Part shown: piece after piece, positions 17,349-25,446 of the stretch
Numbering within the stretch: position 1 is the stretch's first letter
Layout: every line of letters begins with the position of its first letter
Notes under the pieces: model-generated
The model's input: the letters and a program-made list of their open reading frames with translations, nothing else
What the model was told of the DNA's origin: nothing
Databases searched by the model: none
Made by a program: the position numbers and the translations under genes
Source of the DNA: Candidatus Helarchaeota archaeon
GTDB taxonomy: Archaea > Asgardarchaeota > Lokiarchaeia > Helarchaeales > RDOG01
Direction of reading: 5' to 3'
NCBI GenBank assembly: GCA_019058315.1
Contig: JAHPZH010000008.1
Coordinates: 62,001 to 126,000 of the forward strand
Length of the DNA: 64,000 bases

Positions 17349-18500
17349 CTAAATTTTGAATTCTTCTGTAAATCTAAAAAATGTATCTTTCAATAATCCT
17401 CCCAAAAATGAAATTAGATTTTGTTTTGTAGATTTAAATCCTACTGGAACATTTTTTTCATCGATAAAGCCAAAGAATAAGGTTGATGCATCAGATACAA
17501 TGCCAAAAAGGTCTGCAGGAGGATATTTTCTCAATTTAATATTATTATAATCTTTATAGCGATCCAGATTTAAGATTTGATCTCTATTGCCTATTTCAAT
17601 GCTAGTTGCAGCCTGAATCATTATTCTGGAAGGTAAAGAGGTCAAATCTAACTGCTCTAATTGTGTGAGTTTTGGAATAAATAAAATAATGTTTCTTTTT
17701 GTATTTTTTATTATATCTTTAATACATTCAATAGCTTGCCTTTCCCCGAAATATATAGTTTCTATCTTTTTCCCTTCATAAAAAGCAAGTTCCTTATTTT
17801 GAGAATTAATTTGAGACTTTAAATCTTCGATTTGTATTTGTAGTTGTTTAACACTTAATTCGGGAACTAAATCAGATTTTTCACTTAATTGTTTAATTTT
17901 TAAAGAAGCTTCATTTAATTTTTCTTTTAATCCGTATATTTCATCATCTTTATTTTTCAAAGTTTCTTCTAAATCCGTAAGTTTTTTTGCAAATTTAGGA
18001 TCTTTAGTTGTTAATGAACGTTCCCTCTCATATTCGCGAATTTTTTCTTCTAATTTGGTTAATTCTTGAGTTTTAGATTTTTCTTGGTCTAATTTTTGTT
18101 CAAGTTCATTATTCAATTTATTTATTCTATCTATTTCTCTGGATTTTTGTTCACTTTCATCCAAATACTTATTTTCTATTTCTTTACACCGATTATCAAC
18201 AATGGAATATTTCATTTCCCAGTCTTTTTCGACCTTTATGAGTTTATCCTGTAATTCCTTAACTTTTTCTAAGCTGGATGTTGAATATTGTTTGATAAAT
18301 TCATCCTTTTTTTCGAGTTCAGGTTTTATGCTTTTTAATTCTACATTTAATTCCATCTTTTCTCTTATTAGATTTTGAATATCTGTCGCATATTTTTTTT
18401 GAATTTCCAGAAGTTTAAGCTTTAACTCACTAATTAATTTGTCTTTTTCTTTTATTGTATTTCTTAATCGCCATACATCTGCTTCTTCATCTAGACTCAA
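17349..18500 (-). CDS. Long coiled-coil protein with PLD/TrmB-like C-terminal domain
   Basis: 383 residues from a TTG at 18498-18500 preceded by GGGGATATAAG. Residues 10-235 are almost unbroken heptads rich in Lys, Glu and Leu (for example KDDEIYGLKEKLNEASLKIK), an extended coiled coil. Residues 240-383 form an alpha/beta domain: E-T-I-Y-F-G-E-R-Q-A-I-E-C-I-K-D-I-I, then RNIILFIPKLTQL, SRIMIQAATS and DASTLFFGFIDEKNVPVGF. This alternation matches the PLD-like ligand domain in TrmB-type regulators; no H-x-K catalytic motif is present. No HTH was found. Possible cytoskeletal or scaffold role. The candidate C/D RNA lies in its upstream region. Confidence 0.78.
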   Translation of the reverse strand: MSLDEEADVWRLRNTIKEKDKLISELKLKLLEIQKKYATDIQNLIREKMELNVELKSIKPELEKKDEFIKQYSTSSLEKVKELQDKLIKVEKDWEMKYSIVDNRCKEIENKYLDESEQKSREIDRINKLNNELEQKLDQEKSKTQELTKLEEKIREYERERSLTTKDPKFAKKLTDLEETLKNKDDEIYGLKEKLNEASLKIKQLSEKSDLVPELSVKQLQIQIEDLKSQINSQNKELAFYEGKKIETIYFGERQAIECIKDIIKNTKRNIILFIPKLTQLEQLDLTSLPSRIMIQAATSIEIGNRDQILNLDRYKDYNNIKLRKYPPADLFGIVSDASTLFFGFIDEKNVPVGFKSTKQNLISFLGGLLKDTFFRFTEEFKI

Positions 18501-18585
18501 CTTATATCCCCGTTTCTGTTTTGTTTCATGTAAATATAAAATATTACTAATAGTTTAATTTAAAGAAAGGTATTCAGTTTTTATA

Positions 18586-18654
18586 GGCGTTCAGACGGCT
18601 CTTTCCAAAATCATCATCTTCAACTGACTCACAGAACCTGTTCTTCATTACGCC
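18586..18654 (-). ncRNA. Candidate C/D box guide RNA
   Basis: Read on the minus strand, this 69-nt stretch begins GGCGT and ends ACGCC, a perfect 5-bp terminal stem. Just inside the 5' stem is AATGAAGA, near the C box (RTGATGA; one base off). In the middle is ATGATGA, a perfect C' box. CTGA (D box) lies directly before the 3' stem. By my count it is 46% G+C, a clear island in the AT-rich background. No D' box is clean, and the C'-D spacing (16 nt) is longer than usual, so the call is tentative. A TTATATAA lies just upstream but closer than a normal TATA box. Confidence 0.4.
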
Positions 18655-18736
18655 ATGATTATATAATTTTGAAATCTAATAAATATTTTTAGTTAATTTA
18701 ATAGGAATGGGAAATTTATGAAATACAATAAATTTA

Positions 18737-19009
18737 TTAATAATTGACAAAAAATTTATCAAATTCGTTTCTAAATTTTTCCCAATTTACTTCTACTTTA
18801 GTAACTCTTGCGTATGTAGGACCTTTATGTAAATATTTTATTAATTCTTTTAGTTTATCTTCCTCTCCCTCCGCAATAACTTCTACTCTTCCATCTCTAA
18901 GATTTTTAGCCCAACCTTTTAAACCTAATTTAGATGCAAATTTTTCCGTTTCCCATCTAAAGAAAACTCCTTGAACCCTCCCCGATACGAATGCATGTAT
19001 TCTTTTCAT
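18737..19009 (-). CDS. acyP: Acylphosphatase
   Basis: 90 residues, the normal family length. The phosphate-binding loop is G-R-V-Q-G-V-F-F-R-W (residues 10-19) with the catalytic Arg, and the catalytic Asn lies in G-W-A-K-N-L-R-D-G-R-V-E-V (around residue 36). It hydrolyses acyl phosphates such as acetyl phosphate or 1,3-bisphosphoglycerate in the cytoplasm. The end E-F-D-K-F-F-V-N-Y replaces the usual F-x-I-x-x. ATG 19009 is preceded by GGGATAAAG. It lies alone between the candidate C/D RNA and a 370-bp spacer with no recognised element, ahead of the TFS-like gene. Confidence 0.95.
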   Translation of the reverse strand: MKRIHAFVSGRVQGVFFRWETEKFASKLGLKGWAKNLRDGRVEVIAEGEEDKLKELIKYLHKGPTYARVTKVEVNWEKFRNEFDKFFVNY

Positions 19010-19383
19010 CTTTATCCCAGACTTTTTTTACATATTCTTTCTTAATTTTGAATTTTGATTTAAACTAGATAAAATTCTTTTTACTAATTTTAAAATATCA
19101 TAAAAAAATAATATGATAATTAACCAGAATAATTATTAATTACCAAAATCGAAAAAAATACTAAAATTTTTTCCTATATTATACCGCCATAAATATTGCT
19201 GAAAGTTCTTTTTGAATCTGTAATGATTCTTGATGTATTTAAAAATAGTTAAACTTATATATCAAAGGAGTTTTTAGAAATTAAATTTAGAATAAGCCAT
19301 AATTAAATTATTGATTAATAAATTTTTGATTTATTAGGATATTTAGTGATATTTTTCTTAATAATTGGATGTGGGTGTAATAT

Positions 19384-19710
19384 ATGAAATTTTGCCCAGA
19401 ATGCGAAAATCTTTTATATCCAATGAGTAAAAAAAATGGAAATTTTTTGGTATGTAAATTTTGTGGTTATGAGATGAAGCTAGACACTAAAGAAGATGTA
19501 TATGAAGATTATAGAATACCAGAAAAAATTAATCATCAAAGTGGAGTAGAAATCATAGAAGAGGACGAACCACGTCCAAAAGTAACAATTGAATGTCCTA
19601 AATGTGAGAATGATAAGGCATTACACTGGGAGAGGTACAATGATGATGGCGAAATCATTCTTTTATATAAATGTACAAAGTGCAAACATGTTTGGGCCGA
19701 AACTGACTAA
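19384..19710 (+). CDS. Transcription factor S / RNA polymerase subunit M-like protein
   Basis: 108 residues, the normal TFS length. The N-terminal zinc ribbon is F-C-P-E-C (3-7) with C-K-F-C-G-Y. The C-terminal ribbon is E-C-P-K-C (about 78-82) with Y-K-C-T-K-C-K-H-V-W. TFS rescues backtracked RNA polymerase by stimulating transcript cleavage through an acidic pair at the tip of the second ribbon. The usual tip (R-S-A-D-E-P) is here R-Y-N-D-D-G-E-I, so the acids are present but rearranged. ATG 19384 follows GGTGTAATAT. The last 4 nt overlap the convergent acyltransferase gene. Confidence 0.85.
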   Translation: MKFCPECENLLYPMSKKNGNFLVCKFCGYEMKLDTKEDVYEDYRIPEKINHQSGVEIIEEDEPRPKVTIECPKCENDKALHWERYNDDGEIILLYKCTKCKHVWAETD

Positions 19711-20759
19711 CTCAATTTTCTTAGTAACCAGTCCAGACTGAATTTGTAATCCATAATTGACCATAAATATGATAAAGCTAAAAAAACTACACAAATATAG
19801 GTAACTAAGATTAAATAAGAATAAATTGTTAAATTTTTTAATATTTCAAATAGATTATAGAAAATATATTTATTGATGAAATGATGTCCTACTAAGAAAG
19901 TCAAAGATATTTGTCCGTATAGCCAAAAAGGTTGAAAAAGATTAATTTTTTTAACATCCTCAATCCAAAATAACCCAGAAAGTAAAATCATTACCATGCC
20001 TGTAGTCACAAAAACATGCAATCCTTCTTCAAAGGAATCAACAATTGGAGAGTTAAAAATTCTAAAACCATATCCTATTAGAATTAATAAAACACCATAT
20101 TTTAATAAATTTATGCAAAATTTTTTCTCCATTTCTTCTTTATATCTAGCTTGGACTAGCTCATCCCCAATTATCATACCTAGAATCATATATGATATAT
20201 ATGGAAAGATTGCAAATGGCATATTCACTATCATTCCTCTAAAGAAGGTTCCAAAATCCCAAACAGGATTAAATAAAGTAAATAATTCTTCTTGAAATCC
20301 ACAAATTAATCGGAGAAATGGAACTAAAAGAATTATTATAACACAAACTAAAATTTTGAACATGTTAGGTTTTTCCATAAGTAAATAGCAAACTATTTGA
20401 GATACACCTACTAAAATAAGAACTTCGTATGTCCAAGCTTGGTAAATATTAAATATTACTAAATTGAGGAAAAATTGCATGAGAATTAGAAGAAAACCCC
20501 TTTTATATACATGATTTCTAAAATTTTCTTGCTCTTTTCTACTTTCAGCTGAAAGTGAAAAGCTAACACCGACTATTACCATAAAAATCGGACCACCTAT
20601 GTAAGATGGAATTAAAAAAAAAGTTTGAAATGTAAATAAGCTCTGGAAATTCATCCAACTTTGTCCGTAATGTACGAATATCATAAAAAAAATTGCAGTT
20701 CCCCTTAATGTATCAACAGAGTGAACTCTATTTGGTGTTATCTGTCTCAAGGGGTTCAC
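19707..20759 (-). CDS. Membrane acyltransferase-like protein (DUF1624/HGSNAT-like)
   Basis: 350 residues from a GTG at 20757-20759, with about nine to ten membrane helices. The opening R-V-H-S-V-D-T-L-R-G-T-A-I-F-F-M-I-F-V-H-Y has the D-x-x-R-G and following His shared by heparan-alpha-glucosaminide acetyltransferase-like and acyltransferase-3 families. The first helix is followed by PIFMVIVGVSFSLS. The family moves acyl groups to sugars or lipids across membranes; this one's substrate is unknown. It is paralogous to the tandem genes at 52310 and 53565, which share R-G-x-A-x-F and the Y-x-F-x-x-x-L-x-W-x-x-x-K-x-S end. The 3' ends of this gene and the TFS-like gene overlap by 4 nt. Confidence 0.75.
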   Translation of the reverse strand: MNPLRQITPNRVHSVDTLRGTAIFFMIFVHYGQSWMNFQSLFTFQTFFLIPSYIGGPIFMVIVGVSFSLSAESRKEQENFRNHVYKRGFLLILMQFFLNLVIFNIYQAWTYEVLILVGVSQIVCYLLMEKPNMFKILVCVIIILLVPFLRLICGFQEELFTLFNPVWDFGTFFRGMIVNMPFAIFPYISYMILGMIIGDELVQARYKEEMEKKFCINLLKYGVLLILIGYGFRIFNSPIVDSFEEGLHVFVTTGMVMILLSGLFWIEDVKKINLFQPFWLYGQISLTFLVGHHFINKYIFYNLFEILKNLTIYSYLILVTYICVVFLALSYLWSIMDYKFSLDWLLRKLS

Positions 20760-20993
20760 AATCTTAAAAAGTCTTTTCTATAAAAATTTAATTAATTAAA
20801 TAATAAATTAAAATGGCTTTAATAAAAAATTCATTATATTTTTATAATCAAAAAGTTCATATTTTAGTAGATTTATAATTTTATTATCTGAATTTTTACT
20901 TTAAAATAATTATACTTTAAAATTCCTCCTTTTTGTTTGAATTTTTAATTTATAATTATTCTAACGTAAATCAAAATTTTAAAGGAAATTTGA

Positions 20994-21260
20994 ATGTCGG
21001 ATCAAGGAACAATCTCTTATAACTGGCGAACCGTTATTGTAATTCCTCATAAAAAAGTCTTTGAAAAGATAAAGGAAATGTGTATTCAATTACAAGAAGA
21101 AAAAAAGAATTTTACATATTTTACTCCAAACAAAACAAGAGGTAAAGGTCCTCAATATCAAATCTGGATATATTCAATTAACAAACAACAAGCCTATGAG
21201 CGAGGAGATTTCTTTCATCAGAAATTTGGGGTTCGCTACTATGTTAATCCTAGGAGATAG
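20994..21260 (+). CDS. Small hypothetical basic protein
   Basis: 88 residues. ATG 20994 after AAAGGAAA. One compact domain: a strand (NWRTVIVIPHKKVFEKI), a helix (EMCIQLQEEKKNF), a second strand (QYQIWIYSINKQQAYERGDF) and a basic end (YYVNPRR). Single Cys, no membrane helix, no metal motif. It starts a short plus-strand group with the C69 peptidase gene 131 bp later. I do not recognise the family. Confidence 0.65.
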   Translation: MSDQGTISYNWRTVIVIPHKKVFEKIKEMCIQLQEEKKNFTYFTPNKTRGKGPQYQIWIYSINKQQAYERGDFFHQKFGVRYYVNPRR

Positions 21261-21391
21261 TTAGGATAATTATATGGTTTTTAAATTATTTAGTTATCCG
21301 ATCAAATACTGATTAATTTTTAATTAACTAGTCTTATTCTTATGTAAACATAGAATAGTTGTTATTTAATCTAAAATTTGGAGTATATTTT

Positions 21392-22744
21392 ATGTGTGAC
21401 ACAATAATAGTATTAGGGAATTCTACAGAAGATGGATCGACTATTTTTGCTAAGAATTCCGATAGAGAGGCTAATGAACCTCATGCAATATGTTATTTAC
21501 CAAGCTCTACTCATAATAATAGTGAACAAATTCAATGTCAATATATTTCAATTCCTCAAGTAAAAGAAACATTTGCAGTTATTCTTTCCAAGCCTGTTTG
21601 GTTAAAAATTGGTTGCGAGATGGGTGCAAATGAATTTGGTGTTGTCATGGGAAATGAAGCTGTTTTTACCAAAGAGAAATATGAAGAAGAGGGTTTACTA
21701 GGAATGGACCTTATGACAATTTCTTTACAAAGATCAAAAACAGCCAAAGAAGCTTTGGAGATAGTTACTGATTTACTTGAAAAATATGGACAGGGAGGAT
21801 CAGGACATCCATTTGATCCGAATTATATTTATCATAATTCTTTTATTATAGCTGATCTTAATGAAGCATGGATTTTAGAAACTGCAAATAAGTTTTGGGT
21901 TGCAAAGAAAGTCGATAATATCGGAACAATTTCAAACGGTTTAACAATTGAGGATAATTGGAACCGTGCTTCATCGGGTCTTATAGAAAATGCAATTAAA
22001 AAAGGTTGGTGTGAATCAAAATCGGATTTTAATTTTAGTAAATGCTATTCAGACCCAGAATTACGAATCATAACAAATTGTATAGAACGTCAATCCAGAA
22101 CTATTAATCTATTGTTTGATAAAAAAGGTCAAGTAAAAGTAACTGATATAATGGAAATTTTAAGAGATCATGGTTTAAAATTCAAAGAAAAACCATTTCA
22201 ACCTTCAAAAGGCACAATGTCGAGTGTTTGTATGCATTTGAATTCTAAAGCTATTTCACAGACTACAGCGAGTTATGTTGCTCATTTAGCAAAAGATATT
22301 CATGTCCATTGGTTGACAGGTACTTCCGCTCCATGTTTGAGCATATTTAAACCTTTCTTCTTCGAAAATCCTGAAGCATTAAAAAATATAAAGGTTCCAT
22401 CTTTAAAAAATGATAATAAATCTCTTTGGTGGAGACATGAAATACTTCATAGAGAGGCTATACTTGATTATCAAAAAAGAGCACCAATTATAGTTAAAAA
22501 TAGTCAAGAATTAGAACAAGAATTAATTAATGAAGTTAATGACGTATTGAACAAATCAGATTCAATTAATAAAGAGGAATTTAAAATTAAATTAAATGAA
22601 ATCAGTACTAAAGCATTGGATCAGAATTTTTCTTTAATTAAAAGTGTATATGAAACCATTTCAAAAATGGAGATCGAAAAATCGGCTCCAAAAAGTTATA
22701 TAAAATTCTGGAAAAAACTGAACGCCGAAGTTAATATAAATTAA
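21392..22744 (+). CDS. C69-family Ntn hydrolase (secernin/dipeptidase-like)
   Basis: 450 residues from ATG 21392, which gives M-C-D-T-I-I-V. Cys2 is the expected N-terminal nucleophile after Met removal, and GGAG lies 8 nt upstream. An upstream in-frame start at 21359 would hide the Cys and is disfavoured. Further marks: F-A-K-N-S-D-R-E, I-G-C-E-M-G-A-N-E-F-G-V-V-M-G-N-E-A, G-L-L-G-M-D-L, and N-S-F-I-I-A-D-L-N-E-A-W-I-L-E-T-A. These match secernin and the peptidase U34/C69 group, which cleave dipeptides or small amides. No signal peptide, so cytoplasmic. The C-terminal 90 residues are Lys-rich and helical. Confidence 0.88.
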   Translation: MCDTIIVLGNSTEDGSTIFAKNSDREANEPHAICYLPSSTHNNSEQIQCQYISIPQVKETFAVILSKPVWLKIGCEMGANEFGVVMGNEAVFTKEKYEEEGLLGMDLMTISLQRSKTAKEALEIVTDLLEKYGQGGSGHPFDPNYIYHNSFIIADLNEAWILETANKFWVAKKVDNIGTISNGLTIEDNWNRASSGLIENAIKKGWCESKSDFNFSKCYSDPELRIITNCIERQSRTINLLFDKKGQVKVTDIMEILRDHGLKFKEKPFQPSKGTMSSVCMHLNSKAISQTTASYVAHLAKDIHVHWLTGTSAPCLSIFKPFFFENPEALKNIKVPSLKNDNKSLWWRHEILHREAILDYQKRAPIIVKNSQELEQELINEVNDVLNKSDSINKEEFKIKLNEISTKALDQNFSLIKSVYETISKMEIEKSAPKSYIKFWKKLNAEVNIN

Positions 22745-22764
22745 TCTAAAATATTTACCAGAAA

Positions 22765-23970
22765 TTAACTACTTAACATTATATTCTTAATTCTTTTTAG
22801 TTCACTCAACATTGCTTCGCGTAGCATTAAATATGATTCCTCTTCTTCAGAATTGTACGATTTGCTTTCACCTTCTTTTTGGTTCAGCAAATCTTGCATC
22901 TTAACATATGTTGAAGCAGGAATACGTCCCTCAAATAATTGAGTCTTAAGAACTTTTAATCTTTGTTGTATCTCAAAATGAGTTAAATTAACATAAATCT
23001 CTTCTTCCTCTGGTTCGGGTATTTCTGGAATTATAGGTTCAAGTTTTACTGGATGAATAATTTCTGGACATTTTTGCACCTGTCTCATTTGGTTAAGAAC
23101 ATGTTCTGGGAGGTCTCCTTCTATTATAGCAAAAATTTTAGAGAGGATCAATAATTTATCTTGTTCGATAAATAAATTATTCCAACCATAAGAGTCTGAT
23201 ACAATGCACAATGCTTTTTTAGGAATAATAGGTTTATTTTGGCAATTTTCAAAATTTTCGCAATTTTCACACATTAAGGATTCATAGATTACAGATCCAT
23301 TGATAATATCGACAGTGAATAAACCATACTTATTCAAGATTTTGATATTATTATCTACAATTTTTAAGCCCATTTGATTTAAGACATCATAGAAATTTTC
23401 ATACCCTTGTTGTTTTAAATCATAGTATCTTTGGAATTGCTCTCTAATTTTAGTGGTAATTAAATCTGAGGATTCTTGAATCATATTAAGTGATATTTCT
23501 GCCAAGTAACCCAGAATTTCTTTTTGAAAATATAATCTATTTTCAAAATCAAAATAAAAAATATAATCTTCTTTACTAAATTCTTCAATAATTTCGTTAT
23601 TTGATGAATTATCCGAATTTAAACCTATAAGGAAAATAGGAATAGGTCCAATTGAATTATATATTTCATCAAGGATTTCGGTGAGAAAAGGAGAAATTGT
23701 TTTTGGATTATTATAATCAAAGAACACAACGACACTAGAGGTGCCACGATAGAAACTTGAGCGGAAAAATCTCAATCTCTCTTCCATAGATATATCCCAA
23801 AAGCTGAAATCTACTTTATAACCATTTAAATTAACGTGTGTTAAGAGTATATCTAACCCAATGGTGTTTTTATATGATTTATTAAATCCGCGTTTTAGGA
23901 TGTCCCCTGTAAAATCCAGTTTTAATGCTGGATGATAAAACAGTAGTGATTTAAGCTTATATGAGACTAT
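22765..23970 (-). CDS. Degenerate Ras/Rab-like GTPase-fold protein with C-terminal extension; start codon unclear
   Basis: The first ordinary start, ATG at 23787, gives 340 residues but begins inside the G domain. The same frame is open upstream to a stop at 23989-23991 and encodes the missing N-terminal part: SYKLKSLLFYHPALK, then FNKSYKNTIGLDILL, then NGYKVDFSFWDISMEERLRF. This aligns with beta-1, P-loop, switch I (TIG) and beta-3 of Ras/Rab, but the P-loop has lost G-K-[ST] and the D-x-x-G is D-I-S-M. N-S-D stands for N-K-x-D. No ATG, GTG or TTG occurs in this extra part; the best placed codon is ATA 23970, after GGGGGG. The extension has C-E-N-C-E-N-F-E-N-C and an acidic, helical end. Pseudo-GTPase, or a gene in decay. 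Confidence 0.7.
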   Translation of the reverse strand: MVSYKLKSLLFYHPALKLDFTGDILKRGFNKSYKNTIGLDILLTHVNLNGYKVDFSFWDISMEERLRFFRSSFYRGTSSVVVFFDYNNPKTISPFLTEILDEIYNSIGPIPIFLIGLNSDNSSNNEIIEEFSKEDYIFYFDFENRLYFQKEILGYLAEISLNMIQESSDLITTKIREQFQRYYDLKQQGYENFYDVLNQMGLKIVDNNIKILNKYGLFTVDIINGSVIYESLMCENCENFENCQNKPIIPKKALCIVSDSYGWNNLFIEQDKLLILSKIFAIIEGDLPEHVLNQMRQVQKCPEIIHPVKLEPIIPEIPEPEEEEIYVNLTHFEIQQRLKVLKTQLFEGRIPASTYVKMQDLLNQKEGESKSYNSEEEESYLMLREAMLSELKRIKNIMLSS

Positions 23971-24027
23971 TGAACCCCCCTTTAATATTTAAAAAGACAG
24001 TTTTTTGACTTAGGGCTAAAACTAAAT

Positions 24028-24222
24028 TCAGCCCCCTTTAATTTTTGGGAGAACTAAGATTTTATCTTCAGGCACTAATACTTGATTAATTTCGGCTTTT
24101 TTACCATTTACTAGTACAGCGAAAAAATTATCCTTAAGGTTTAATTCTTTTAGTAAATCACTTACGGTCTTTTTTTTCTTAACTTGAATAGTTTTGTATA
24201 TTAAATTGGTGGATTTTGACAT
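24028..24222 (-). CDS. ThiS/MoaD-like ubiquitin-fold protein ending in Gly-Gly
   Basis: 64 residues, normal for the ThiS/MoaD/SAMP group. The features are a first strand (LIYKTIQVKKKKTVSDLL), a helix (KELNLKDNF), then FAVLVNGKKAE, the P-E-D-K-I-L-V-L-P-K turn and strand, and the end I-K-G-G. The C-terminal GG is what E1-like enzymes activate for sulfur transfer or protein tagging. No E1 (MoeB/ThiF), ThiG or MoaE lies in the window, so the pathway is undetermined. It is upstream of the degenerate GTPase gene on the same strand; the gap is about 57 nt to the ATA at 23970, suggesting co-transcription. Divergent from the HTH-roadblock gene. Confidence 0.85.
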   Translation of the reverse strand: MSKSTNLIYKTIQVKKKKTVSDLLKELNLKDNFFAVLVNGKKAEINQVLVPEDKILVLPKIKGG

Positions 24223-24453
24223 TTTTCAACCACATTTACTTCTTTTCCAATTAAAAAAGGTGAAGATAACTATTTAATATTTACTACTTTTCGAATATTA
24301 TATGATTATAAGTCTTTTTCATATAGAATTTACATTAAAAATTCTCTAAATACTAATTTCATACAATTATATAAATTTTTTAATTTCATCTCATTGAGAT
24401 AAATTAATATCCAATTAATTACACTTTAAGCATAAAAGATTTTATAAAATTTT

Positions 24454-25410
24454 GTGTTCAAGATGGCAACTTCTGATATAGAATTAAAAAACAGATTAAA
24501 ACTTATTCATAACAAAACCCTTTGTGATTTGTTAAGATTATTCAATTCAGAACCACAGAGGGAATATTCTATTGAAGAATTAAAAGAAAGATCAAATCTC
24601 AATAGTTCTACTTTATTTAATTCACTCAAAAAATTGAGAAAAATAGGTTATATTGAACAACTTGTCAGAGGTCATTATAAAATCAATTATATTGTTGGTC
24701 CTTCTCTTATAAAAATGTTAGACGAACTTGAAAAGAATAAACTACCAAATATACCATTAAATCATCGTAATGGCAATTTTCTTTCCTTATTAAGACGTTT
24801 TAAAAATCCTGATATTGTCTTTTCTAAATTATTAACAACATATAGAACAATAAAAATCTCAGATTTAATTGATGCAGGAGTATCAAGAGCGACAGCATTT
24901 CGTATTTTAAAAGAATTAACACATCTTGGTCTTTTAATAAAAGATGAGAAAGAAAAAAACTGGAAATTCTCACCAAGTCTAGATTTCTTAAGAAAGATCA
25001 TTGTTCAAGAAATAACTCAAATCCCTGGGAAAATATTAAATATTTTTCATAATCTTAAAAAGAATTTACCCGAATTTACTGAATACCAAGGTTCTATTAT
25101 CTGTTCCATTGAAGGGTTCCCTATTTTTGTTCATTCAATTGAAAAGAAAATTAGTGACTTCTCAGCTTGGATCTCAGCTCAGATGAATGTCGCAACCCAA
25201 CAATGTGCAGTTGTTGATTATGATCTTGAATTTTTTATTAATTTTACAGAAAGAGGTTTGATATTTGCTTATCCTTTAAAGAAAATTACTTTAGCAATAG
25301 TTCTTCATACTGAAAATAAATTCAAGGATTTTCAAAAATTAATTAAAATTTTAAATAATACCGCAAGAAAAATAGATATAGAAGCTGAAAAATTAAAAAT
25401 TGAATTATAA
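24454..25410 (+). CDS. Winged-helix regulator fused to a roadblock/LC7-like domain
   Basis: 318 residues from a GTG at 24454; the ATG at 24463 is equally possible. Two winged-helix segments: residues 18-75 (IEELKERSNLNSSTLFNSLKK and the wing GYIEQLVRGHYKINY) and residues 115-165 (ISDLIDAGVSRATAFRILKE). Residues about 200-310 match roadblock/LC7: EYQGSIICSIEGFPIFVHSI, ISAQMNVATQQ, RGLIFAYPLKKITLAIVLHT and a last helix. Roadblock domains pair with small GTPases. The gene faces the ThiS-like and degenerate GTPase pair across a 231-bp divergent promoter region, so it may control or partner them (inference). Confidence 0.8.
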   Translation: MFKMATSDIELKNRLKLIHNKTLCDLLRLFNSEPQREYSIEELKERSNLNSSTLFNSLKKLRKIGYIEQLVRGHYKINYIVGPSLIKMLDELEKNKLPNIPLNHRNGNFLSLLRRFKNPDIVFSKLLTTYRTIKISDLIDAGVSRATAFRILKELTHLGLLIKDEKEKNWKFSPSLDFLRKIIVQEITQIPGKILNIFHNLKKNLPEFTEYQGSIICSIEGFPIFVHSIEKKISDFSAWISAQMNVATQQCAVVDYDLEFFINFTERGLIFAYPLKKITLAIVLHTENKFKDFQKLIKILNNTARKIDIEAEKLKIEL

Positions 25411-25446
25411 AATAAATAATTTCTTATTAAACTAAAATATTTAAAA

